Positions 39,101 through 46,306 of a stretch of DNA of 64,000 nt are shown here, piece after piece. Position 1 is the stretch's first letter, and each line of letters opens with the position of its first letter. The stretch comes from Streptomyces sp. V2I9. GTDB taxonomy: Bacteria > Actinomycetota > Actinomycetes > Streptomycetales > Streptomycetaceae. The translations under genes were made by a program, and so were the position numbers. The notes under the pieces are model-generated. The model was given only the letters and a program-made list of their open reading frames with translations. It ran no database searches and was not told the origin of the DNA. The DNA lies in contig NZ_JAUSZJ010000002.1 in the NCBI RefSeq assembly GCF_030817475.1, forward strand, positions 5,532,626-5,596,625, in the 5' to 3' direction.

Positions 39101-39983
39101 AAGCGAGAGAGCAATAAGTGCTATCCCTCTGGTAGGTGAGGCGCGGCTGGCGAAAAGCTTGCTCAAGAAGACGAGATGTGAGCCCAACAGCTTCGTGCCT
39201 GGTACGAAGGTGTTGATGGCCGACGGCAGTACCAAGCCGATCGAGGAAGTTAAGATCGGCGAAAAGGTCCTGGCAACCGACCCCAAGTCTGGCAAAAGAG
39301 AAATCGAGACCGTCACTGCCGAGATAAAGGGCGAAGGTACCAAGCGTCTGGTCGAGGTCACCATCGACATCGATGGTGACCAGGGATCCAAGACGGCAAG
39401 CATCACCGCCACTCACAACCACCCCTTCTGGGTCTCGGATATCGGTGAATGGATCGACGCCATCGATCTTGAATCCGGCCAGGGGCTCAAGACCAGCCAC
39501 GGCACCCGGGTCCAGGTCACCGCCATCAGTCGCTGGACGGCCCAGCAGGCCACCGTCTACAACCTGACCGTCAGCGACCTGCACACGTACTATGTGCTGG
39601 CGGGGCAGACTCCGGTCCTTGTTCACAACAGCAACTGCGGCCCGTCCCTGAAGGATTTGCAGAAGGACTACCCGCGGCGCACTGTGGGAATTCTTGATGT
39701 CGGGGGCGATCAGCTGCCGATGATCAGTGGTCCAGGCGGTCAGTCTGGACTCCTCAAGAACCTCCCAGGTCGTACGAAGGCCAACGGGGAGCACGTGGAG
39801 ACTCACGCAGCAGCTTTCTTGCGTATGAACCCGGGTGTCAGAAAGGCCGTGCTCTACATCGACTACCCGACGGGGGCCTGCGGAACATGCAGAAGTACAT
39901 TGCCTGACATGCTGCCCGAAGGTGCTCAGCTGTGGGTGATCTCACCGCGTAGGACTGAAAAATTCACGGGACTTCCTGACTGA
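33105..39983 (+). CDS. RHS-repeat polymorphic toxin with HINT domain and C-terminal DddA-like (SCP1.201-like) deaminase
   Basis: 2292 residues; starts at 33105, 33108 or 33123 are possible. A signal peptide (hydrophobic core 'ASLAVSAVLVATLLQTA') directs export. Many YD/RHS repeats build the shell. The core motif 'YDPGIGRFISVDPI' lies near residue 1860. A HINT domain (about 2025-2175) runs from 'NSFVPGTKVLMADGS' through 'TATHNHPFWV' to 'TPVLVHN', where self-cleavage is expected. The last 115 residues are the toxin. 'HVETHAAAF' (His-x-Glu, about 39792-39800) and 'PTGACGTC' (about 39868-39891) match the HVE and CxxC zinc/catalytic residues of DddA-family DNA cytidine deaminases, and 'EKFTG' matches the DddA tail. 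The gene is less GC-rich than the core, consistent with transfer. Confidence 0.88.
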   Translation: MMDTPRMKLTTAFTPKNRAFRRASLAVSAVLVATLLQTAAAPSASSTANAVSNLPGLPAAEKPVAGGRGFTVKPRVKNKGPRVPSAAPRAEQPDPAAVTVALPPSGAKGGERFTSAKGQPIAVGRAQGEAHASVTPRRAPRTVKTEVLEGKKAERAGIDGLLFTLRAGEPARAGSAPAESTKQPVAVAVDYAQFSELFGGAYASRMSLVQLPVCVLTTPEVKACRSGEPVAAVNDTERKTLTAESVSLQAGAPTVLAATAAVGGDKGDYKATPLSPSSTWNTALNTGDFTWSYDMEVPEVPGALKPSVGLSYSSGTIDGRTGGTNNQGSWVGDGFDLWPGFIERSYKPCADDGVKNADGNKPGDMCWAYDNATISFNGAGGELVPAGNDEFRLKRDDGTRIKRLESADRGNGDNDGEYWRLTSPDGTRYYFGYNRLPGWSTGKSTTDSTWTLPVYGNDSTEECHAATFADSWCQQAWRWNLDYVVDVYGNAISYHYTKETNSYGRNLKSADDTPYTRGGYLTRIDYGQRTPDLYAAKPLAQVVFDNTERCIQATGVTCAADTIDTKAFYWYDTPWDLNCKAETTCDNGRLSPSFWTRKRLTDVTTQVLKADGTYGKVDSWKLGHRWGMADTDYQLLLDSVQHTGQSATPTITLPKTTFAYTQLANRLDKTGDGFAPFIKDRLSSVDDESGGQISVNYSAAVCDWSALPTPATNTTRCFPQYIGGNDTDPAEQQWFNKYVTDSVTSTDRTGGAPDQVTTYQYLGNAAWHFDDDDGLTKEKEKTWSQWRGYGQVRVQTGGQGGAAAMKSQQDHYFLRGMDGDRATTTGGTKSVSVSLGTDEGEPITDHESANGFPYKTVTFDKPGGKVLEKTVDRPWHRQTAEKKRSWGTVTANLTGTESAKTWTSLDGGAGSQWRITSTANTYETVAGRVIEVDDRGDNSTAEDNQCTRTTYATNSTDNILSLPSRVETVAKACDVAPDRAKDVISDVRTAYDGGAYGAEPTKGDATATATLKQHDGTKATYLEAGATYDTYGRQLNVTDLTANVTATGDVAPVRTVRNDGRTTVTAYTPATGFPKQTKVTTPPAVSGNSGSSQSTTSEHDPLRGQPLRVTDTNDKVTEFAYDALGRSAKVWLANRYTSQTPNHAFTYTITDGKAVAVATSTLNNTGGHITSYTLYDGFLRERQTQAPGPDGGSLLADTFYDERGLAAKNFSTYYTTQAPSTELFAPADALSVETQTRNLYDGLGRITESRQIAGNGDGGQVLGITRTVYNGDRTTVIPPVGGTATTTLNDARGQTTELRQHHERTLGADYDTTRYAHTPSGKLEKVTDPAGNSWTYTYDQLGRQVRTTDPDKGTTDSSYDDRGQLVSTTAASTTAAHSTLHHTYDNLGRETELREDSATGTKLVDWTYDTISGAKGQLASSTRYVNGSAYTSSVTAYDPLYRATRTAITIPAAEGALAGTYQTASVFKPSGLLQSANYSKAGSLPGEVITYSYDDILRLNGVTGQGYSAATSYSLTGKPLQVKMTNGGTGKQTQVTNTYEWGTQRLATSRVDRQDIAGVDKYATYRYDETGNVLSVADVSRSGTDTQCFTYDHLRRVTQEWTEPAPTCTSAPTAGKVGGPAPYWNSYTYDKVGNRLSETSHDLTGDQAKNTERTYAYPPAGGAKPHALTSVTSVGPTVTSRDSYTYDEMGNTTSRTVAGTTQRLSWDPEGHLASVTEPVEGAADKTTAYLYDAGGSRLIGRTDSETTLYLGHTEIVLPKGSAVPKATRFIDLGNGQQAVRNDNGSVAFTIGDHHGTGQLAVDAASLALTQRRTDPFGSARGDVPTSWPSTKGFVGGTTDTSTGLTHLGAREYDPGIGRFISVDPIMDLADPQQINGYNYANNAPATLSDPTGLRPDGICGGNSSTCVPSNSISSATVTYNESWTKKKSGWYWKKYDENKAGKRYYTHGCLGCKNWIDRTRVIPWTEVVEAVGIFVPILGPAADAVLGINDLIQGNYQAASERAISAIPLVGEARLAKSLLKKTRCEPNSFVPGTKVLMADGSTKPIEEVKIGEKVLATDPKSGKREIETVTAEIKGEGTKRLVEVTIDIDGDQGSKTASITATHNHPFWVSDIGEWIDAIDLESGQGLKTSHGTRVQVTAISRWTAQQATVYNLTVSDLHTYYVLAGQTPVLVHNSNCGPSLKDLQKDYPRRTVGILDVGGDQLPMISGPGGQSGLLKNLPGRTKANGEHVETHAAAFLRMNPGVRKAVLYIDYPTGACGTCRSTLPDMLPEGAQLWVISPRRTEKFTGLPD

Positions 39984-39994
39984 GTTAGGAAAGG

Positions 39995-40030
39995 AATCGG
40001 CGGCCCATCCAGGTGGATCGGCCGCCGATT
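39995..40030. terminator. Bidirectional terminator between toxin and convergent gene
   Basis: Perfect 11-bp arms AATCGGCGGCC (39995-40005) and GGCCGCCGATT (40020-40030) with an inner CATCC/GGAT pairing. Confidence 0.75.
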
Positions 40031-40043
40031 CGTGTTTCCCTGT

Positions 40044-40739
40044 CTACCAGGGCAGTGGTTCATCGGTTGTGTGGTCCTGAGCGCCGGAGTATGAGCGCCA
40101 CTTGACTCCTGGCATATTCTCCGCCCAGGAGAGATCGCCTGGCGCCCTCGCCGCCAGGGTGACGTCATGGCCTTCGTCGGGATCATCGCTCGGGTGGACG
40201 AGCGCCAGCCAGCTCTCGCCGAAGAGGATGCGCGAATCGTTGGCTGGCCAGTTCCACGCAGGGAAGGGGAGCTCATGACTTCCTTCCCGAGACCAGAGCC
40301 AATCTGCCGGGACTCCTTGCGCTACTTTCGTCGCAGGAGCCCCCAGGATTGCCTCTAGGATCGTGGCATGAATCAAGAAATCTGAGAGCTGCTCGTCAGT
40401 CCGTCGCCATGGGGTCGGTTCGTCGGACGGCTCTCGCTCGTACACAGAGCGATCTTCGCTGGCCGGGTCGAATGCCCAGACCCAAGTTCCTTGGTTCTCA
40501 ACCCAGAACGGAATCTTTCCGTCTTCCACCGCGAGTTTCGAAAGGGGGATGGCGTAGTTGTGCGAGGTGATCTCCCCGCCCCACTGGGCAGAGATTTCAT
40601 GCCACTCGACAAGCTCCCTGGGCGCTTCAGGTGATTCTCCCAGTCTCACATTGGGTGATTGCGGGGCGCCGTACCACCTCCGCAGAAATCGCAGCAGGCC
40701 CGGGTTGTCCGTGGGAGCGAGAGAGTTCATGTGAGACAT
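40044..40739 (-). CDS. SUKH/SMI1-like protein, candidate immunity gene convergent to the deaminase toxin
   Basis: 231 residues (ATG 40739; MNSL at 40730 is an alternative, with CATAAT just upstream suggesting a leaderless message). Features seen in SMI1/KNR4-like immunity proteins are an opening 'LLRFLRRWYGAP', a central 'IPFWVENQGTWVWAFD' and a helical 'LSDFLIHATILEAILGAP'. No catalytic motif. It sits 60 bases from the toxin end but on the opposite strand, unlike most toxin-immunity pairs. It is the nearest candidate for neutralising the deaminase; the family assignment is tentative. Confidence 0.55.
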   Translation of the reverse strand: MSHMNSLAPTDNPGLLRFLRRWYGAPQSPNVRLGESPEAPRELVEWHEISAQWGGEITSHNYAIPLSKLAVEDGKIPFWVENQGTWVWAFDPASEDRSVYEREPSDEPTPWRRTDEQLSDFLIHATILEAILGAPATKVAQGVPADWLWSREGSHELPFPAWNWPANDSRILFGESWLALVHPSDDPDEGHDVTLAARAPGDLSWAENMPGVKWRSYSGAQDHTTDEPLPW

Positions 40740-40794
40740 TATGCGCTACATGCCGGGTGTCGACGTGAGTTGACCTGTAAATCGCTAAAGCAAA

Positions 40795-40822
40795 ACGGGA
40801 GCCCCGTAGGTGGGGCTCCCGT
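40795..40822. terminator. Terminator after recombinase remnant
   Basis: Perfect 11-bp arms ACGGGAGCCCC (40795-40805) and GGGGCTCCCGT (40812-40822) with loop GTAGGT. Confidence 0.75.
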
Positions 40823-40852
40823 GGGCCATGACGGCAGTAGTTGACGGCAACG

Positions 40853-41110
40853 TTAGCGGACGAGGGCGGCGCAGGGCGGCGGTTCGTCGCCGTCGCCGCT
40901 TGCCGTCTCGGCGGTCTCCGGGCTGCCGAGTGCGGTGCTGAGGGTGTTGATGGCGTCGCGCTGGAGGCGGAGTCGGATGTGGGCGTAGACGGTGGCGGTG
41001 ACGCCGATGTGGGCGTGGCCGAGGAGTTCCTTGATCACGACGAGTTCGACGCCCTGTTCCAGGAGCAGGGTGGCGGTCGAGTGGCGGAGGTCGTGGAAGC
41101 GGATGCGGCG
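40853..41110 (-). pseudogene. Tyrosine recombinase (integrase), C-terminal remnant
   Basis: About 86 codons read 'RIRFHDLRHSTATLLLEQGV', then 'IKELLGHAHIGVTATVYAHI', then a tail ending at TAA 40853-40855. The HxLRH motif, the second LGH histidine and the nucleophilic tyrosine of phage-type integrases are present. The first catalytic arginine and the whole N-terminal and core-binding domains are missing. The break lies at a small run of CCTCCGC/AATGCC duplications near 41105-41140. This is the decayed integrase of the element; it cannot recombine alone. Confidence 0.75.
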
Positions 41111-41387
41111 GAGGCAGGCATTGCGGAGGCATTGCGGAGGTGAGCTGTTCAGAGTTTCTTTACTTGATCAAGGCGGTCCGCTGGCGCGGCCCGCACGCGC
41201 TCCGGCCCGGCGGGGCCGCCGCCCGCTCCTGTCTCCGCCCCGCTGGCGACGGCCCCGCCGGTCCGGGCGCGCAACAGCCAGCACAGCGAAGTACCTGGGG
41301 CGCTGCCCCAGACCCCGGCCCTCTCTCTGAGGGGCAGGGGGGTTCGTGTGCGGGTGCGGCTTCGTCGTGGTGTGGGGTCGAGGTCGC

Positions 41388-41540
41388 GGGAGGGGGTCCC
41401 TCGTCGCCCGGTCACCGGAGGCGTACCAGGAACCCCCGGGGGCCGCCAAGGCCGAGCGCACGCGTCACGATGTGAGCCTTGGCGGCCCCCGGAGAACCCT
41501 GGCACGGCAAAGCTGCCCGACCGACGAGGGACCCCCTCCC
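41388..41540. repeat. 153-bp nested palindrome upstream of the XRE gene
   Basis: Outer arms 41388-41406 and 41522-41540 are perfectly complementary over 19 bp (GGGAGGGGGTCCCTCGTCG). Inner arms 41436-41452 and 41476-41492 are perfect over 17 bp (CCGGGGGCCGCCAAGGC). The two 29-base connectors are equal in length and partly complementary. The whole can fold into one long hairpin. It could be a MITE-like mobile element, a terminator or a replication structure. The rest of 41111-41618 holds no gene. Confidence 0.65.
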
Positions 41541-41618
41541 ACTCAGGCCGTGATCCTGCCGGAGGCCGGCCCATCGCCAGCTCCCCGGGCGTACCGTGGG
41601 GTGGGAGGTGGTGAGTTG

Positions 41619-42866
41619 ATGACTACGGAGCTGGCCGACAACGTCCGCAAGTACCGGCGCCGCGCGGGGCTGAGCCAGGAGGAACTGGCCCACACCGCAG
41701 GCGTATCACCGGGCACCGTACGCAAGGTCGAGCAGGGTGGCACCGTCCGCATGGAGACCCTGCACACTCTCGCCCGCGCATTGGGCGTGACCACGGCGAC
41801 CCTGCTGGCCCCGGACGCCCCGCAACCCGTGGGACGAGGAGAAGACCCGAACCGGGTCAACCTGATCCAGCTCCGTGCCGCCCTCACCCCACCCGTGGGC
41901 CTTGCCGAGCCGGACGGCGAGAGGGCCGAGGAAGAGCCGAACCTGCGGCGCTTCCGCCGCACCGTCCACGACGGAGCGGTGCTCTACCACTCCGACAGCT
42001 ACAAGAGCGTCGCCTCCCAGCTACCCGCGCTCCTGCGCGATGCCGACACGGCGGTGGCTCACTTCGACCACGGCGAAGAACACCAACAGGCACTTCTGGC
42101 CCGCGCCGAGGCAATGCAGTTGGCCGGCCGCTACCTGACCCAGGTACGCCAGTACGACCTCGCCTACACCGCCCTGTCCCACGCGATCACCGACGCCCGC
42201 CACACCGGCGACACCCTCACCGCGGCCTCCGGAGTCATCGGCATGTGCTGGCTGCTCCTGCGCCAGGGCCGCCTGGACGAAGCCGAACAACTCGCCGCCC
42301 AGACCGCCGACGTCATCGAACCCCGCCTCTCCCGCGCGACACCGGACGAATGCGCGGCCTGGGGATGGCTTGCCTTGCGAGCTGCCGCCGCTGCGGGCCG
42401 CAACAACCGCCCCCAGGAAGCCCGCCACTACCACCGGGTGGCCACCACCGCAGCCGCCGCAGTCGGCCGGGAACACACCGGATCGTTCTTCCGGCACTGG
42501 ACCACCTTCGGACCCCTCACCGTCGGCATGAAGGGCGTCGAGGACGCCATGATCGTGGGCGACGCCCGCACCGTCGTCCGCAAGTCCAGCGAAGACGCCA
42601 TGTCGCCCAAGGCGTGGAAGCACACCGGCAGGCCGAGCGACGACAACTGGAACCGCCACCGGCTCGACGTGGCCCGCGCCCACGCCCGCACCGGCGACCT
42701 GACCGGCGCGATGGACGAACTGGCCGGCGTCCGCCACGCTTCGCCGGAATGGCTGCGGCACCAGCGGATGGCCGCCGAGACGATGCAGGAGATCCTCAAG
42801 AAGCGCAAGCGCACCCTCACCGCCGACATGCGCGAGATGGCCGACCACTTGGGCGTCGTCGGCTAA
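41619..42866 (+). CDS. XRE-family regulator with TPR-like C-terminal domain
   Basis: 415 residues from ATG 41619 with GGAGGTG upstream. The helix-turn-helix (about 5-60) reads 'LSQEELAHTAGVSPGTVRKV'. The remaining 300 residues are alpha-helical, with repeats such as 'YDLAYTALSHAITDARHTGD' and 'GRLDEAEQLAAQTADVIEP', a tetratricopeptide-like sensor domain. Regulators of this kind in Streptomyces are often linked with small partner proteins and control development or signalling. Two small genes follow. Confidence 0.85.
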   Translation: MTTELADNVRKYRRRAGLSQEELAHTAGVSPGTVRKVEQGGTVRMETLHTLARALGVTTATLLAPDAPQPVGRGEDPNRVNLIQLRAALTPPVGLAEPDGERAEEEPNLRRFRRTVHDGAVLYHSDSYKSVASQLPALLRDADTAVAHFDHGEEHQQALLARAEAMQLAGRYLTQVRQYDLAYTALSHAITDARHTGDTLTAASGVIGMCWLLLRQGRLDEAEQLAAQTADVIEPRLSRATPDECAAWGWLALRAAAAAGRNNRPQEARHYHRVATTAAAAVGREHTGSFFRHWTTFGPLTVGMKGVEDAMIVGDARTVVRKSSEDAMSPKAWKHTGRPSDDNWNRHRLDVARAHARTGDLTGAMDELAGVRHASPEWLRHQRMAAETMQEILKKRKRTLTADMREMADHLGVVG

Positions 42867-42897
42867 CTGCTACGCAGCGCAACACTTTCCGCACCGC

Positions 42898-42919
42898 GTG
42901 TCACCAACTGTCGTGACGC
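42898..42919. promoter_or_regulatory. Imperfect dyad upstream of the small gene
   Basis: GTGTCAC (42898-42904) and GTGACGC (42913-42919) form a near-palindrome with an eight-base spacer, about 75 bases before the 42994 start. Possible operator for the adjacent XRE protein. Confidence 0.3.
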
Positions 42920-42993
42920 ACACCTGGGGTGACGGTCAGTCAGTGCCTACGGTCTTTGTGTCTCTATCAGCGACCCAGGCCCGGGGGTACACG

Positions 42994-43368
42994 ATGAACC
43001 AGCCCAGGAGCGACGCGGACCGCATGCGCCGCAGGGATCTCCATGACGCGGCAGCAGGACTGACAGGCCCGCGCCTGCTGCCGTGGACTACCCCCGAGGG
43101 AAAGCCCTGCTACCTCAGCACCGACGGCCGCGGTTACCTCGCCACCCTCGCTGACAACATCGAGTCCGTACAGCTCGGCATGGGCAGGGAGCTGCTGGAA
43201 TACGCCCGCGACACCACGGCCCCCGGCGCGAAGGCCCTGTCAGCCACCGAATACCGCTGGCTGGCCTGCCGCCTGACCGAGGCCCTGGCTGACGCACTCC
43301 GGGTGGCGGACTCGCGCGGGCGACGTCTTCCGGACACGGAGGAGGAAGAGGCCGGCGGTGATGCCTGA
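42994..43368 (+). CDS. Small helical protein in XRE cassette
   Basis: 124 residues from ATG 42994. Mostly helical, with 'LLPWTTPEGKPCYLSTDGRG' near the middle and 'SATEYRWLACRLTEALADAL' later; acidic C-terminus. No family recognised with confidence. It overlaps the next gene by 11 bases and so is translationally coupled to it. Position behind an XRE regulator suggests a partner or antagonist. Confidence 0.7.
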   Translation: MNQPRSDADRMRRRDLHDAAAGLTGPRLLPWTTPEGKPCYLSTDGRGYLATLADNIESVQLGMGRELLEYARDTTAPGAKALSATEYRWLACRLTEALADALRVADSRGRRLPDTEEEEAGGDA

Positions 43369-43636
43369 CCCCGCGAGCAGCGACGTACCGGCCCGGGGTC
43401 GCTACCGATTCCGTGAGTACTGCGTGACCACCGCCCCCGATTCCCTGGCCCTGCCGGTCTTCGCGGCGGTCTGCGTCACCGGCGAGGAACACGACTGCGG
43501 TGCCACCTCCGGCACCCTCCACGAACCGGACGAACTGACCCGCTGGATCGCCGGACACTGCGCCGCCACCGGCCACGAGCTGTACGAGCAGACCACCCGC
43601 ACCGTTCTTCGTGCCGAACCCGGCGCATGGCAGTAA
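43358..43636 (+). CDS. Small protein with two Cys/His-like clusters in XRE cassette
   Basis: 92 residues from GTG 43358. It has 'YRFREYCVTTAPDS', then 'AAVCVTGEEHDCGATSG', then 'DELTRWIAGHCAATGHELYE'. The spaced Cys and His residues could bind a metal. Similar short proteins occur next to XRE regulators in Streptomyces (possibly the DUF7848 type, from memory). Coupled to the preceding gene. Confidence 0.65.
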   Translation: MMPDPASSDVPARGRYRFREYCVTTAPDSLALPVFAAVCVTGEEHDCGATSGTLHEPDELTRWIAGHCAATGHELYEQTTRTVLRAEPGAWQ

Positions 43637-43793
43637 AGTCCCCTGCGCCGACGACACCGCGCCATCGGCAGATCGACCGCCCGGCCTGAATCGCCTGACG
43701 GCAGTAGCGACGGCAACACCCACGGATTTCGCCGTACAACCACAGACACCAGCGGAACCCGAAACCTGCGCTGACCAGCGAAGGAGCAGGTGA

Positions 43794-44279
43794 AAGGGTG
43801 CCGCGCAGCACACGTACTATGTTGTGGCCGGGCCTGCATCGGTCTTGGTTCACAATTGTGGCGGGTACGGAGAGCTCGACGAACATGGGCGAGCCACCGG
43901 TATCAGCGTCACGCTTACCCGGGACAATATTGGTGGAACTACCAATCCCAGCGTCGATCCGGCCGGTTGGGTCAGCGGAATGGGATACAACCGCTCCCAC
44001 CTCTGGGGTGCGCAGCTCGGTGGCTCGAACAGTGACCGCCGGAACTTTGTAACGCTGCATCAGTACGCCAACCATCCAGGGATGCGACGTCTCGAAAATC
44101 GAGTGCGGAGGGCCGTCGAGAGGAATGGGGAGACTGTGCAGTACACCGTCACGCCGATCTATGCACAACATATTGGTGATGGCCCGGCCAACCCGTATCC
44201 GCTCGGTGTGACCATCCGAGCCAACGGATCAGGGGGACTTGACATCTTCCAGACAGTTCTGAACAGGCCAAGGCAATGA
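43794..44279 (+). pseudogene. Orphan RHS toxin tip: HINT-end junction plus DNA/RNA non-specific endonuclease domain
   Basis: The frame opens right after a TGA at 43791 and reads 'HTYYVVAGPASVLVHNCGG', the same HINT-to-toxin junction as 'HTYYVLAGQTPVLVHN' in the full RHS protein at about 39583. The domain that follows has 'GYNRSHLWGAQLGGSNSDRR' (RSH catalytic histidine), 'NFVTLHQYANHPGMRRLENR' and 'YTVTPIYAQHIG', matching secreted DNA/RNA endonucleases of toxin tips. No signal peptide or RHS shell is attached; GTG 43824 is the only near start. It is a silent cassette that could recombine onto the main gene. Confidence 0.78.
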
Positions 44280-44818
44280 ACGCGCATATGCAAAGGTTGA
44301 TCCGACTGGTGGCTCCCCCGCAAGGCGCCGCACGTCCCCGAGACTGGGGCGACGTTGCCCGAGAGCTGGGAATCCAGCTGCCAGCGGACTATCGAGAACT
44401 GATCGATACCTACGGCGGGGGGTGCTTGGACAAATACTTGTGGGTTCTGGAGCCTGATTGCCAAAAGCGTCCCTATGACCTCCTCTCCTCTGTCGAAGAG
44501 CGTGACGAAAGCTTTAAAATGCTTTGGGAGGAGGGCGAGGAGAAGCCAGCGCAATTGCTCGAGGTGCCTGAAAGCAGGCTGATTCCGTGGGCCTCCACGG
44601 ACAACGGAGAATTCATCTACTGGCTGGCGTTGGCAGGGGCTCACCCTGATAGCTGGACAGTGATGGTGAACGAGGCCAGGGGTGCCTGGTGGGAGCATTT
44701 CGAGGTGGGCTGTGCGGAGTTTCTGGTATCGCTCCTGACGGGGGAAACTAGGTCGGAGATCATCTCCACTTCATTCCCCTTGCCGGATCACGAGTTCAGG
44801 TCCATCGCGAGCTTCTGA
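44276..44818 (+). CDS. SMI1/KNR4 (SUKH) family immunity protein
   Basis: 180 residues, overlapping the nuclease cassette by four bases (ATGA). The SUKH hallmark is clear: 'WGDVARELGIQLPADYRELI' then 'DTYGGGCLDKYLWVLEP', later 'IPWASTDNGEFIYWLAL' and 'WTVMVNEARGAWWEHF'. It should neutralise the upstream nuclease tip. Retention of an intact immunity gene beside an orphan toxin tip is typical of polymorphic-toxin arrays, where it protects against kin carrying the active toxin. Confidence 0.85.
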   Translation: MNAHMQRLIRLVAPPQGAARPRDWGDVARELGIQLPADYRELIDTYGGGCLDKYLWVLEPDCQKRPYDLLSSVEERDESFKMLWEEGEEKPAQLLEVPESRLIPWASTDNGEFIYWLALAGAHPDSWTVMVNEARGAWWEHFEVGCAEFLVSLLTGETRSEIISTSFPLPDHEFRSIASF

Positions 44819-44840
44819 CGGTGATTCCTAATGCGGTCTG

Positions 44841-45844
44841 TCAAGCCGCGAGAGGTGTGGGCGCTAGGGGTTCGTAGGTACGTTCGTCGCGGAGGAGGGT
44901 CCAGAGGACGTTGACTCGGCGGCGGGCGAGTGCGAGGGCGGCCTGGATGTGGCTTTTGCCTTCGGCGCGCTTGCGTTCGTAAAACCGGCGAGAGTCGTCG
45001 CAGTGGCGGATGCTGAACACCGCGGAGATGTAGAAGACGCGTTGGAGTCTGCGGTTGTAGCGGCGTGGCCGGCGAAGGTTGCCGCTGATCTTGCCGGAGT
45101 CGCGGGGGACGGGAGCGACACCGCCGAAGCCGGCGAGTCGGTCTGCGGTGCCGAAGGCGGTCATGTCTCCGCCGGTGGCGGCTAGGAACTCGGCGCCGAG
45201 GATGATGCCCATGCCCGGCATGCTGGTGATCACTGCGAAGTCGCGGTGGTCGCGAAACCGGGCCTCGATCGCTTTGTCGACCGCGCAGGGCGGCCGGGGT
45301 CTGGTAGCCGGTCAGCAGCGCGAACGGACCAGTGTTGGTGAGGTCCAGGGCCCGCTCCAGACCGGGGAAGATGCCGCTCAGTTGGGCGCGGACACGGTTG
45401 ATGGTGCGAGTGCGGTCGGCGACCAGGTCCGCGCGACGCCCTGTGAGGACCTTGAGGTCCGTGACGGTTTCGTCGCCGACATGTAAGGGGTGCAGGTCGC
45501 GGCGGATGCGGACCTGGTCGGCGATGACGGCGGCGTCCCTGGCGTCGGTCTTGCCCTCGCCGCGGTAGCTCTCGGAGGCGCGGTGGATGGCCCGGCCGGA
45601 GGATGTAGTGCACCGGCTGGGCGTGGTTGACGAGGACGGCGATGGCCAGCGCGGCGCCGCCGTCGGCCAGGTCGATCCCCCAGGCCACCGTATCGCCCAG
45701 GGGCAAGACGTCGGTGAGGAGCTCGAGGAGATCGGGCTCGTCGTTGGCGACGCGCCGGGACAGCAGCCGGCGGCCGTCCTCGTTGATCGCGACGCAGTGA
45801 TGATGGGTTTTCCCTGCGTCGATGCCGGCCCAGATCATGGTCAT
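44841..45844 (-). pseudogene. IS110-family transposase, decayed
   Basis: The start 'MTMIWAGIDAGKTHHHCVAI' gives the DEDD-type N-terminus. The frame then breaks near 45600 (a C too many before 'IHRASESYRGEGKTDARDAA'). It breaks again near 45270, where part of the centre has been deleted. The C-terminal transposase_20-like domain follows ('VITSMPGMGIILGAEFLAAT', 'GFGGVAPVPRDSGK') to the TGA at 44841. At least two lesions make it inactive. Family: RuvC-like DEDD recombinases without terminal inverted repeats. Confidence 0.85.
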
Positions 45845-46306
45845 GTGATGCCTCCGTGCGGTGTGGGGCCGGTGCCTGCCACGGACGACCTCGCTGTCGA
45901 TTCCCTACTCGGCGATCATTCGCAATTCCTAATTGGCAGCCGAGCCGTCGTGGGGCGCCGGGTGGCCAATCACTGAGAGCCACGAGCGGCAGAGCCTTTT
46001 GAACCACACCCGGCACCCCTGGGCGGGTCAACCATACGAAGGGCTCACCACATCCCGCAGAAAAGCGTATGGAGCCTTTTCCAACCTGCGGAAGAGCACG
46101 GCGGGTGGTGCGATCGCCGTGCTTGACTGCTTCAAATGCTGTCGACGTCCAGCCGCTCCGCGGACAGTACCAACTGCGCTCCCCGGCAAACCCAGCGAGG
46201 TCATTCCGTTAGGAGTTCCAAGGCTGAGCTATGGGCCTTCGTGGACCTTGAACTCGACGCGCGTGGCCGGGCCGCTGGTGCACGCTGAGGGCGATCCCGT
46301 CTGTAT
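45845..46306. other. Gene-free stretch with IS end relics
   Basis: It probably contains the non-coding 5' end of the IS110 copy. At about 46071-46110 the sequence CCTTTTCCAACCTGCGG resembles the left end of the IS5-type element at 48381, so a second relic end is likely. No gene seen. Confidence 0.4.

Noticed and set aside
37662..39806. 714-codon minus-strand frame opposite the RHS/HINT region
   Set aside because: It lies fully opposite recognised RHS and HINT motifs and has no motif of its own.
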